Shown: positions 1 through 5,806 of the stretch, piece after piece | How the letters are laid out: each line of letters begins with the position of its first letter | Position numbering within the stretch: position 1 is the stretch's first letter | NCBI GenBank assembly: GCA_003485885.1 | Contig: DNHM01000268.1 | Coordinates: forward strand, 14,391 to 23,520 | Source: Acidimicrobiaceae bacterium | GTDB taxonomy: Bacteria; Actinomycetota; Acidimicrobiia; Acidimicrobiales; UBA10347 | Direction: 5' to 3' | Length of the DNA stretch: 9,130 nucleotides | Program-made: the position numbers and the translations under genes | The notes under the pieces: generated by a model | Told to the model about the DNA's origin: nothing | Database searches by the model: none | What the model saw: the letters and a program-made list of their open reading frames with translations, nothing else

Positions 1-546
1 CGAGGACGCGGTCGCGGTCGTCAGGCCGAACCCACCCCAACCACTATCCACGAACTCAGCGCCTGGTTCGCCGGCAATATTGCCGATGACTGGTTCACCG
101 AACCGGCGAGTATCACATTTGACCGCGACGAGATTGTTGTCAGTGGTGCATTGCCTATGCCAAAGATCGATGTCGAAGCGGACGCGACCATCGCAGCCAA
201 CGAACGAATGAACAGCTTCCGCCTCACCACCCGCGATGACCGCATCGCAATCGCGGCTCGGGCTGAAGCTCACTTCCAGCGCAAGGTGTCCTGGGCCGTT
301 GTTTGCGGCGCTGAGGCCATGGACTACACCGTGGCCAGCGTGCCGGTTATGACTCGCCTCCACATGGAAGAACGCCAACTGCTTGACACGCTCATCGACG
401 CGGGCGTCGCCCGCTCGCGTAGCGAAGCACTTGCATGGGCAGTGCGATTGGTCGCAGACAACGAAGCCGAGTGGATCGACAAACTTCGCAACGCCATGAG
501 TGAAGTGGAAGAAATCCGTAACGAAGGCCCCGCATCTAGGAAATAA
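1..546 (+). CDS. Uncharacterised protein, 5'-truncated, with RHH-like C-terminus
   Basis: Reading frame 1 is open from the first base to the TAA at 544-546, giving at least 181 residues; the true start lies upstream of the window. The visible N-terminal part begins with a Gly/Arg run (RGRGRGRQ), followed by a segment with HELSAWFAGN. The C-terminal third (MEERQLLDTLIDAGVARSRSEALAWAVRLVADNE) looks like a short strand followed by helices, as in ribbon-helix-helix-like proteins, and ends in a charged helix. I recognise the general look of a conserved actinobacterial hypothetical protein but cannot assign a function. RNA or DNA binding is a guess from the RG-rich start and RHH-like tail. It converges on rnz with about 190 bp between the stops. 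An in-frame ATG at 151 is not the likely start, because coding-like sequence continues upstream of it. Confidence 0.75.
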   Translation, partial: RGRGRGRQAEPTPTTIHELSAWFAGNIADDWFTEPASITFDRDEIVVSGALPMPKIDVEADATIAANERMNSFRLTTRDDRIAIAARAEAHFQRKVSWAVVCGAEAMDYTVASVPVMTRLHMEERQLLDTLIDAGVARSRSEALAWAVRLVADNEAEWIDKLRNAMSEVEEIRNEGPASRK

Positions 547-736
547 AATAGCGCGAACGAACCGAAAGGACGCGTATCTGAAGGCTTCGCCGATCGGTCG
601 AGGAACGAGACTTTGCTGGTGGCTCTAAAGCAAACGAGCCAGGTAGTTCCTGCGCGGTGTGAGGAAGGAACGAAAGCTTGGGGCCGACTCGCTTATCTAT
701 CCGCTCGGCCTGTTGGTGCACGTCCCTTCATCGCTG

Positions 737-1663
737 TTAGGCGCGAGATGGGACGGCCACTGGCACTAGATCTTCGGCCACGACGACGTCGTTGTGAAAC
801 TCACTGGCTTCGTCGCCCATTACTGAGGCGTCGGGGTAACGGGCCGAGAAATGGGTCAGGACCAGACGCCGTGCACCGGCCGCAGCTGCGAGCTCACCAG
901 CCTGACGAGCAGTCATGTGCCGGTATTCGGCGGCAAGCGGTGCGTGTTCATGAAGATAGGTGGACTCGGAAACGAGCAAGTCGACGCCGTCGGCCAGCTC
1001 GAGCGCACCATCACACATGACCGTGTCCATGACGAACGCCATGGATTGGCCTTTGCGAGTAATGGTCACGTCGTCGCGAGTCACCCGTCCGTTGGGTCCA
1101 TCGAACCAGCCCTGCTCGAGCAGAACACCCACGTCTGGGCCGCCGATGCCGGTCTCGGCAAGCCGTTCTGGGACCACAGACAGACCGTCGGGTTCGTCGA
1201 GTCGGTAGCCGTAGGTTGTGCAGCGATGCTCAAGCGGAACTGCCCGCAATGTGAGATCGCCAACTTTGCCGATGACCCCGGGGCCATCGATCGGCTGAGG
1301 GACAACTGCGCTGACATCGTGGGAGATCGATGCATGACGCAAGCGTTCGAAGTACTGCACGCCGTCTCCAGGAAAGAAGATCGGTAACGGTTTGACGGTC
1401 GCCGCCGTGGTGCGGTTGTCAAAGGAACGTCGCTGGATTACGCCGGGAAGCCCCAGACAGTGGTCGCCATGAAAATGGGTGACGCAGACCGCAGTAGCGC
1501 GGGCGATCGACACTCCAGCACGGGTGCATTGGCGTTGCGTGCCCTCGCCAGGATCGAACAGAATCAGTTGGTCGTCCCAACGCAGTGCGTAACTGTTGTG
1601 GGACCGACGGCGTGTCGGCAGCTGGCTTGCCGTACCCAACACAACCATCTCCCGTGCACTCAT
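737..1663 (-). CDS. rnz: Ribonuclease Z (tRNA 3' endonuclease)
   Basis: Metallo-beta-lactamase-fold endonuclease that removes 3' trailers from tRNA precursors in the cytoplasm. The 308-residue product has the normal length for the short bacterial form. Visible motifs are FDPGEGTQRQ (36-45), the zinc motif HFHGDH (63-68) followed by CLGLPG, the metal-binding His of PLEH (146), FVMDT with Asp213, and LTHFSARY with His271. The stretch near 160-195 fits the flexible arm that grips the tRNA elbow. The frame is open much further upstream, but family similarity begins at MSAREMVVLGTASQ, so I place the start at 1663. No Shine-Dalgarno sequence precedes it, while a TATCGT -10-like element ends 8 nt before the ATG, which suits a leaderless message. 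The gene is divergent from ribF. An alternative ATG lies five codons downstream (1648). Confidence 0.95.
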   Translation of the reverse strand: MSAREMVVLGTASQLPTRRRSHNSYALRWDDQLILFDPGEGTQRQCTRAGVSIARATAVCVTHFHGDHCLGLPGVIQRRSFDNRTTAATVKPLPIFFPGDGVQYFERLRHASISHDVSAVVPQPIDGPGVIGKVGDLTLRAVPLEHRCTTYGYRLDEPDGLSVVPERLAETGIGGPDVGVLLEQGWFDGPNGRVTRDDVTITRKGQSMAFVMDTVMCDGALELADGVDLLVSESTYLHEHAPLAAEYRHMTARQAGELAAAAGARRLVLTHFSARYPDASVMGDEASEFHNDVVVAEDLVPVAVPSRA

Positions 1664-1671
1664 GGCGGAGC

Positions 1672-1677
1672 ACGATA
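1672..1677 (-). promoter_or_regulatory. Putative -10 element of rnz (leaderless)
   Basis: TATCGT on the minus strand ends 8 nt before the proposed rnz ATG. This places the expected transcription start at or next to the start codon. No good -35 hexamer is visible 17-18 bp upstream. Support comes from the same arrangement at several other genes in the window. Confidence 0.35.
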
Positions 1678-1766
1678 GGGCAACTTGGGCCACCCGTCGT
1701 GTGACTAATGGCTGCAGGGCCTCGATGTTGTCGAATCTCGGCTCATGGTGTTCGCACGGCTTCCGA

Positions 1767-1772
1767 TACTCT
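1767..1772 (+). promoter_or_regulatory. Putative -10 element of ribF (leaderless)
   Basis: TACTCT ends 8 nt before the chosen ribF ATG at 1781. There is no clear -35 and no convincing Shine-Dalgarno; the GGTGGTG directly before the ATG is too close. The whole rnz-ribF divergent gap is 117 bp. Confidence 0.35.
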
Positions 1773-1780
1773 TGGTGGTG

Positions 1781-2722
1781 ATGCAGATACTTACAGACGG
1801 CGTCGATCGCGTGCCCGAAGGTGTCGCCACCGCCGTATCGGTTGGTGCCTACGACGGCATCCATCAAGGCCATCGCACCGTGCTTGGGGCCCTGTCCAGA
1901 TTGGCCGCCGAACGGGACCTTGCTCCTGGCGTGGTCACCTTCGATCAACACCCGGCATCGGTCCTTCGCCCCGAGAACGCCCCATTACTTCTGACCGATC
2001 ACGAGCAGCGCATCGACCTGTTCACCGAGATCGGTATCGACTACCTCTACCTGTTGCAGTTCAATGAGCAGCGTGCCGAAACCAGCGACCGCGACTTTGT
2101 GGCCGACGTGTTGGTCGATCGCATGAACGCCAAACTCATCGTGGTGGGTAGCAACTTCCACTTCGGCAAGGCCCGCAGCGGCAGTGTCGACTCGTTGCGG
2201 GACTTTGGCGATGAGATGGGTTTTGAAGTTATTGGCATGGATCTGTTCGCGGAAGACGACGCTGTCGAGCCAGTGTCGTCGACGGTGATCCGTCGTGCTC
2301 TTGCAGGCGGCGATATCGCTGCAGCGAACGCCATGCTGGGTCGAGCGTACGAAGTCCGGGGCCAAGTGATCCAGGGTGATCAACGAGGTCGCACTATTGG
2401 CTTCCCCACAGCGAACGTGGCGTTTAAGCCAGGTCAGGCCTGGCCTGCTCAGGGGGTGTACGCCGCATGGGTGACCCTCGAAGACGGTCGGCGAGTAACT
2501 GCTGCTGTCAATATCGGCATGCGGCCGACCTTTCATCAGCACGCTGAACAACCGCTGCTTGAGGCGCACCTGATCGACTTCGACGAAGATCTGTATGGCC
2601 AGAAGCTACGGATCGAGTTTGTCGACTTCTTGCGCAGCGAACGCCGCTTTGCTGGGATCGACGAGATCTCGGAGCAACTGAAGAAGGACGTCGACAACGC
2701 CCGGACTGTTCTTCGGGGCTGA
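1781..2722 (+). CDS. ribF: Bifunctional riboflavin kinase/FAD synthetase
   Basis: Converts riboflavin to FMN and then FMN to FAD in the cytosol. The product has 313 residues, normal for the family. The N-terminal FAD synthetase (nucleotidyltransferase) domain shows GAYDGIHQGH (22-31), HPASVLRPENAP (57-68), VVGSNFHFGKARSG (121-134) and SSTVIRRAL (166-174). The C-terminal riboflavin kinase domain shows GRTIGFPTANV (203-213), PAQGVYAAWV (222-231), VNIGMRPTF (243-251) and EAHLIDFDEDLYG (261-273). All key motifs of both activities are present. I chose MQILTDG over an upstream ATG at 1745 because family similarity begins there and a -10-like TACTCT lies 8 nt upstream. In many bacteria ribF lies beside truB or rpsO; here it heads the riboflavin genes. 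ribE follows after 138 bp with its own promoter. Confidence 0.95.
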   Translation: MQILTDGVDRVPEGVATAVSVGAYDGIHQGHRTVLGALSRLAAERDLAPGVVTFDQHPASVLRPENAPLLLTDHEQRIDLFTEIGIDYLYLLQFNEQRAETSDRDFVADVLVDRMNAKLIVVGSNFHFGKARSGSVDSLRDFGDEMGFEVIGMDLFAEDDAVEPVSSTVIRRALAGGDIAAANAMLGRAYEVRGQVIQGDQRGRTIGFPTANVAFKPGQAWPAQGVYAAWVTLEDGRRVTAAVNIGMRPTFHQHAEQPLLEAHLIDFDEDLYGQKLRIEFVDFLRSERRFAGIDEISEQLKKDVDNARTVLRG

Positions 2723-2767
2723 CGATCGGCTTCTGGCCGCAGCGTGAACGTGCTCCCGGCACAGCGT

Positions 2768-2798
2768 TTGACTTCAAGCATACTTGAAGCCGTAAAGT
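2768..2798 (+). promoter_or_regulatory. ribE promoter with MerR/SoxR-box-like operator
   Basis: The -35 TTGACT (2768-2773) and -10 TAAAGT (2793-2798) are separated by 19 bp, longer than the usual 17. The spacer region holds a perfect dyad CTTCAAG-cata-CTTGAAG (2772-2789). A 19-bp spacer with a dyad between the hexamers is the hallmark of promoters activated by MerR-family regulators. From memory, the E. coli soxS operator is CCTCAAGTTAACTTGAGG and starts at the fifth base of its -35; here the dyad also starts at the fifth base of the -35. Transcription would start near 2805, about 55 nt before ribE. Geometry and dyad are seen directly; the identity of the regulator is inferred. Confidence 0.65.
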
Positions 2799-2813
2799 CG
2801 GCGATTCCGATAC

Positions 2814-2839
2814 CACCCTGTACCCATCACCCTGTACCC
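2814..2839 (+). repeat. Short direct repeat in the ribE leader
   Basis: CACCCTGTACCC occurs twice, at 2814-2825 and 2828-2839, with 2 bp between copies (14-bp period). It lies between the predicted ribE transcription start and the ribosome binding site. Function unknown; it may be a slippage duplication. Confidence 0.7.
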
Positions 2840-2848
2840 GCCACGTCT

Positions 2849-2853
2849 AGGAG
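2849..2853 (+). promoter_or_regulatory. Ribosome binding site of ribE
   Basis: AGGAG lies 7 nt before the ATG at 2861. It fixes the ribE start at MFTGIVEELG rather than at upstream in-frame starts. Confidence 0.8.
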
Positions 2854-2860
2854 TAGTTCC

Positions 2861-3436
2861 ATGTTCACCGGCATTGTCGAAGAACTCGGCACCATCAAGT
2901 CCATCGAAGGCTCCAAGGTCCGTATTGGCGCGACCAAAGTGCTGGAGGATGTGCAGATGGGCGCTTCCACAGCTGTCAACGGATGTTGTCTTACCGTTGT
3001 TGCGTGGGGTGATGACTGGTGGGAAGCCGATGTGTCCGACGAGACCTTCGCCCGCACGAACCTCGGCGCGCTTTCGCCTGGCGACCCGGTCAACCTCGAA
3101 CGGCCGGTCCGGCTCATGGATCGTTTGGGCGGCCATGTGGTGCAGGGCCATGTCGATGCCGTGGGCACGATCGTGAATCCAGCGCCCGATCTTCGAGTTT
3201 CGATGGATACGGCGCTCACCCGCTACGTGGTCGAGAAGGGTTCGATCACCGTCGACGGCATCTCGCTCACTGTGGTCGACGCTCTCGACGATGGGTTCAC
3301 CTGCGCGATCATTCCACACACCGAAGATGTGACCACGTTGGCCCACAAGAAGGTCGGCGACTCCGTCAACCTCGAAGTCGACATGATGGCCAAGTACGCC
3401 GAGAAACTCCTGGCTGGGCATCTAAGCAACGACTAA
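2861..3436 (+). CDS. ribE: Riboflavin synthase, alpha chain
   Basis: Dismutates two 6,7-dimethyl-8-ribityllumazine molecules into riboflavin and the pyrimidine precursor, the last step of riboflavin synthesis. The 191-residue product has the two lumazine-binding barrels of the family. The first begins MFTGIVEELG and contains VNGCCLTVV (39-47). The second follows GGHVVQGHVDAVG (90-102) and contains VDGISLTVVD (131-140). The C-terminal VNLEVDMMAKYAEKL (169-183) is the usual trimerisation-helix start. AGGAG 7 nt upstream decides the start. The gene has its own MerR-type promoter at 2768-2798 and is separated from ribBA by 139 bp holding a second promoter. No terminator is evident after it, so read-through into ribBA is possible. 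This gene is called ribC in some nomenclatures. Confidence 0.95.
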   Translation: MFTGIVEELGTIKSIEGSKVRIGATKVLEDVQMGASTAVNGCCLTVVAWGDDWWEADVSDETFARTNLGALSPGDPVNLERPVRLMDRLGGHVVQGHVDAVGTIVNPAPDLRVSMDTALTRYVVEKGSITVDGISLTVVDALDDGFTCAIIPHTEDVTTLAHKKVGDSVNLEVDMMAKYAEKLLAGHLSND

Positions 3437-3490
3437 TCCAACTGTCGATTGCTCTTGGTGCGGTCGTATGTCACGTAGGGCCGATCTCGC

Positions 3491-3521
3491 TTGACTTCAA
3501 GTGTGGTTTAAGTTTTACGCT
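3491..3521 (+). promoter_or_regulatory. ribBA promoter, degenerate copy of the ribE operator
   Basis: The -35 TTGACT (3491-3496) and -10 TACGCT (3516-3521) are again 19 bp apart. The dyad is CTTCAAG-tgtg-GTTTAAG (3495-3512), intact on the left and degenerate on the right (5 of 7 positions of the inverted arm match). The block TTGACTTCAAG is identical to that before ribE and sits at the same offset. Two such blocks before two genes of one pathway argue for a shared regulator. Transcription would start around 3528. Confidence 0.55.
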
Positions 3522-3542
3522 GCTCCGATGCCCACACAAGTA

Positions 3543-3560
3543 GGTGTTGAACACAACACC
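3543..3560 (+). promoter_or_regulatory. Inverted repeat in the ribBA leader
   Basis: GGTGTTG-aaca-CAACACC is a perfect 7-bp inverted repeat around a 4-nt centre, just downstream of the predicted ribBA transcription start and 15 nt before the ATG at 3576. It could be a second operator or a leader-RNA hairpin; it has no U-tract, so it is not a terminator. Its position supports 3576 rather than 3528 as the ribBA start, but weakly. Confidence 0.5.
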
Positions 3561-3575
3561 AGCGACAATGGTCGT

Positions 3576-4808
3576 ATGACTGACATCGTGCTCGATTCCA
3601 TCGATGAAGCACTGGCCGAATTCGCCAAGGGTGAGATCGTTATCGTCGTCGACGACGAAGACCGCGAGAACGAAGGCGACCTGATCATGGCCGCTGAGTT
3701 TGCGACTCCCGAGAAGATTGCCTTCTTCGCCAAGGAAGCTTCGGGCCTGATCTGTCTGTCAATGACCGGTGAGCGGCTCGACGAGCTCGACCTGCCTCAG
3801 ATGGTGCAGCGCAACGACGAAGCGATGCGCACGGCATTCACCGTGAGCATCGACTATCGCCATGGAACAACCACCGGCATGTCGGCGTCGGACCGGGCGG
3901 CCACACTCACCAAGGCCGTCGATCCCGACGTGATGCCTTCGGACTTCTCCCGTCCCGGTCACATTTTCCCGCTGCGGGCTCGCGAGGGCGGTGTGCTCAA
4001 ACGAGCAGGTCACACCGAGGCCGCAATCGACCTGTGCATGCTCGCTGGGCTAAAGCCCGGTGGAGTGCTCGTCGAGGTCGTCAACGAAGATGGCACCATG
4101 GCTCGTTTGCCGCAACTGCGCGAGTTCGCCGACATGCACGGACTCAAGCTCATCAGCATCGCAGATCTGATTCGTTATCGCCGGCGCACCGAGAAGCTTG
4201 TGCGTCGGGTCAGCGAAGGGCGTATCCCGACCAAGTACGGCGACTTCAAAGCGATCGCCTTCGAATCATTACTCGATGGCGTGGAGCATGTGGCCTTCGT
4301 CATGGGGGATCCGGCTGAGTCCGAAGATGTCCTGGTGCGAGTGCATAGCGAGTGCCTGACCGGTGACATCTTTGCCTCGATGCGTTGCGACTGCGGCGCC
4401 CAGCTCGATGGAGCGATGGCGAAGATCGGCGAGGCCGGCACCGGGATCGTGGTGTATCTCCGAGGGCAAGAGGGTCGTGGCATTGGACTTGGTCACAAAC
4501 TACGGGCCTATGAGTTGCAAGATGGTGGGCTCGATACGGTCGATGCCAACACCGAACTGGGCTTGCCGGTCGACAGCCGAGAATACGGCATTGGGGCGCA
4601 GATCCTGGTTGATCTGGGCGTGAAGTCGATGAAGCTGATGACCAACAATCCGTCGAAGTTCGGCGGCCTTGCTGGTTATGACTTCGAGATCACCGGACGC
4701 GAGCCGATCGTGATCGAACCGAACGACGAGAACATCCGCTACCTCACAACCAAACGCGAGCGCATGGGCCACCTTGGTGAGTTCGACGACGCAGTGGGCG
4801 ACGCCTGA
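3576..4808 (+). CDS. ribBA: Bifunctional DHBP synthase/GTP cyclohydrolase II
   Basis: Supplies both entry compounds of riboflavin synthesis: 3,4-dihydroxy-2-butanone 4-phosphate from ribulose 5-phosphate and the pyrimidine from GTP. The 410-residue product joins RibB (about 1-205) to RibA (about 206-405). RibB shows the acidic DDEDRENEGD (26-35), SIDYRHGTTTGMSASDRA (91-108) and SRPGHIFPLRA (125-135). RibA shows zinc cysteines in SECLTGDIFASMRCDCG (C260, C271, C273), RGQEGRGIGL (296-305), YGIGAQIL (337-344) and LMTNNPSKFGGL (354-365). Both halves look active. I chose ATG 3576 because family similarity starts there; ATG 3528 is in frame, would add 16 residues and coincides with the predicted transcript start. 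A GTG at 3501 lies inside the promoter and is rejected. The stop overlaps the ribH start. Confidence 0.95.
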   Translation: MTDIVLDSIDEALAEFAKGEIVIVVDDEDRENEGDLIMAAEFATPEKIAFFAKEASGLICLSMTGERLDELDLPQMVQRNDEAMRTAFTVSIDYRHGTTTGMSASDRAATLTKAVDPDVMPSDFSRPGHIFPLRAREGGVLKRAGHTEAAIDLCMLAGLKPGGVLVEVVNEDGTMARLPQLREFADMHGLKLISIADLIRYRRRTEKLVRRVSEGRIPTKYGDFKAIAFESLLDGVEHVAFVMGDPAESEDVLVRVHSECLTGDIFASMRCDCGAQLDGAMAKIGEAGTGIVVYLRGQEGRGIGLGHKLRAYELQDGGLDTVDANTELGLPVDSREYGIGAQILVDLGVKSMKLMTNNPSKFGGLAGYDFEITGREPIVIEPNDENIRYLTTKRERMGHLGEFDDAVGDA

Positions 4809-5314
4809 TGGCGGTCGGCTCACTCCCAGCGCCTGACCCGTCTGCCGGCGGCGTCTGCGGTAGTCACAACGGCTCCGATCTTCGAATCGCAATCGTCACC
4901 GCTCGATGGAACGACCATTTGACCGGTCGACTGCTCGACGGCGCTCGTCGGGCCTATGACCACTGCTCAATCCCGCACGAAGCGGTGACCGAAGTGTGGG
5001 CGCCCGGTTCCTTTGAGCTGCCGCTTGTATGTCAACAGCTTGCTGGTAGCGGCGAGTTTGACGCGGTGATTGCGATTGGCGTCGTGGTCCGAGGCGAAAC
5101 CACCCACTACGACATCGTGAGCGAGGCCGCGGCAGTCGGCGTTCGTGAAGCGGCTTCGTCGACAGGTGTGCCCGTGATCTTTGGCGTGCTCACCACCGAG
5201 AACGAGGACCAGGTGTTAGCCCGCGCTGGCGACGACGACACCAACAAGGGTTTCGAAGCAGTCGTGACCGCGGTCGAGATGGCCACATTGCTGCGCCAAC
5301 TTCCCGGAGCCTGA
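4808..5314 (+). CDS. ribH: 6,7-dimethyl-8-ribityllumazine synthase
   Basis: Condenses DHBP with the ribitylamino-pyrimidine to give the lumazine used by RibE. The 168-residue product shows the family motifs ARWN (32-35), WAPGSFELP (64-72), the active-site loop GVVVRGETTHYDIVSEA (91-107) with catalytic His100, PVIFGVLTTENEDQ (122-135), and RAG...NKGFEA (139-151). It carries an N-terminal extension of about 20 residues rich in Gly, Pro and Ser before the first strand. Its ATG shares one base with the ribBA stop (TGATG), which implies translational coupling. Members of this family form icosahedral or pentameric shells; which form this protein takes cannot be read from the sequence. It closes the riboflavin cluster; no strong U-tailed terminator follows immediately. 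Confidence 0.95.
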   Translation: MAVGSLPAPDPSAGGVCGSHNGSDLRIAIVTARWNDHLTGRLLDGARRAYDHCSIPHEAVTEVWAPGSFELPLVCQQLAGSGEFDAVIAIGVVVRGETTHYDIVSEAAAVGVREAASSTGVPVIFGVLTTENEDQVLARAGDDDTNKGFEAVVTAVEMATLLRQLPGA

Positions 5315-5320
5315 ACTATC

Positions 5321-5437
5321 GGCAGCTGCCAGTTGCCTGGGGCCTTGAAACCCGGCAACGGCTGTAAACGGTGGAAAACTCCACCTGATTCTGGGGAAAT
5401 CTCCTCTTTCAAGGGGGATAACCCTGGGGATTTCGCA
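5321..5437 (+). other. Cluster of stem-loops downstream of ribH
   Basis: Four small foldable elements follow the ribH stop: the palindrome GGCAGCTGCC (5321-5330); GTTGCC/GGCAAC (5332-5337/5354-5359) with an inner GGG/CCC; GGTGGA-aaac-TCCACC (5370-5385); and AAATCTCC pairing with GGGGATTT (one G-U pair), which encloses an AGGG...CCCT hairpin. None has a U-tract. They could be the structured 3' end of the rib transcript, an inefficient terminator, or a separate structured RNA. No known riboswitch class is recognised. Confidence 0.4.
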
Positions 5438-5444
5438 CACCCTC

Positions 5445-5473
5445 TTGACGTGACATTGGCCACACGGCATAGT
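5445..5473 (+). promoter_or_regulatory. Sigma70-type promoter of a candidate ncRNA
   Basis: TTGACG (5445-5450), a spacer of exactly 17 bp, and CATAGT (5468-5473). Transcription would start near 5480. No good protein start or ribosome binding site follows, so the product is probably a non-coding RNA. Confidence 0.6.
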
Positions 5474-5525
5474 GGGTTCACCAAGCAAGTTGACATGCTC
5501 GAAGCGCAGCAACGAAACAAGGTGA

Positions 5526-5675
5526 GGGGCAACCTGAACCAAGTGGACCTTGCGGCAACGACAGCAAGAAAACCTGCGTCGCAACGTGGAATTACCGGAA
5601 CCGCCGAAACTGAAGCAGACAAGGGGCAACCCGAATCAGCCGAGGGAAAAGCGAGGAAAGTAAGAAAACCTGCGT
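5526..5675 (+). repeat. Two diverged modules about 97 nt apart
   Basis: GGGGCAACC occurs at 5526-5534 and 5623-5631, each preceded closely by CAAGG. AAGAAAACCTGCGT (14 nt, exact) occurs at 5566-5579 and 5662-5675. The two conserved blocks keep nearly the same order and spacing, while the sequence between them differs. This suggests an old duplication in which only certain blocks have been kept. Confidence 0.65.
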
Positions 5676-5742
5676 GGTAGGAACCCCACCTGAGCGATCG
5701 AAGTTCTCCGGAACAACGCAACCAAAAGTGTGGAACCGTCTT

Positions 5743-5806
5743 GGGACCATCCCGAATTTCCGATTTGTAACGATGAGGATTTTCGAGATGGTCCCTTCTC
5801 TTTTTC
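5743..5806 (+). terminator. Terminator-like hairpin at the end of the candidate ncRNA
   Basis: GGGACCATC (5743-5751) pairs perfectly with GATGGTCCC (5787-5795). Inside, CGAA/TTCG and TCC/GGA extend the helix across small symmetric internal loops. The T-rich stretch TTCTCTTTTTC follows directly. The inner loop is large (about 15 nt) for a canonical terminator, so this may double as a functional 3' domain. Confidence 0.55.

Larger units (their letters stand above)
5480..5806 (+). ncRNA. Candidate structured non-coding RNA, about 325 nt
   Basis: The tract lies between a good promoter (5445-5473) and a terminator-like hairpin (5743-5806). It lacks a plausible protein gene on either strand: the overlapping frames have weak codon bias, no ribosome binding site and no recognisable motif. 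The sequence is rich in unpaired-looking purines with many GCAA/GAAA-like loop sequences (GGCAACC, GGCAACG, GGAAC), which is typical of structured RNAs. Two related modules about 97 nt apart lie inside it. Local hairpins include CTTGC/GCAAG around 5550-5568 and GTTC-tccg-GAAC at 5704-5715. I checked for hallmark sequences of RNase P RNA, tmRNA and SRP RNA and did not find them; 6S-like RNA is not excluded. The boundaries are predicted. It could instead be a long untranslated leader or decayed sequence. Confidence 0.45.

Noticed and set aside
682..710. GGCCGA/TCGGCC inverted repeat between the convergent first gene and rnz
   Set aside because: Only 6 bp with a 17-nt loop and no T-tract on either strand; too weak to call a terminator. 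The rest of 547-736 shows nothing I can support.
1664..1951. Upstream extension of rnz to 404 codons
   Set aside because: The extra 96 residues lack family similarity and overlap ribF; the RNase Z family begins at about MSAREMVVLG.
2723..2860. Possible FMN riboswitch before ribE
   Set aside because: None of the conserved RFN-aptamer segments is recognisable; the gap holds a MerR-type promoter and a short leader instead.
3501..3575. Upstream ribBA start at GTG 3501
   Set aside because: It lies inside the dyad and before the -10 of the predicted promoter, so it would not be on the transcript.
5333..5680. 115-codon open frame on the plus strand from a TTG
   Set aside because: No ribosome binding site, no recognisable motif, weak codon bias compared with neighbours, and a good promoter lies inside it. 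It fits better as non-coding RNA sequence.
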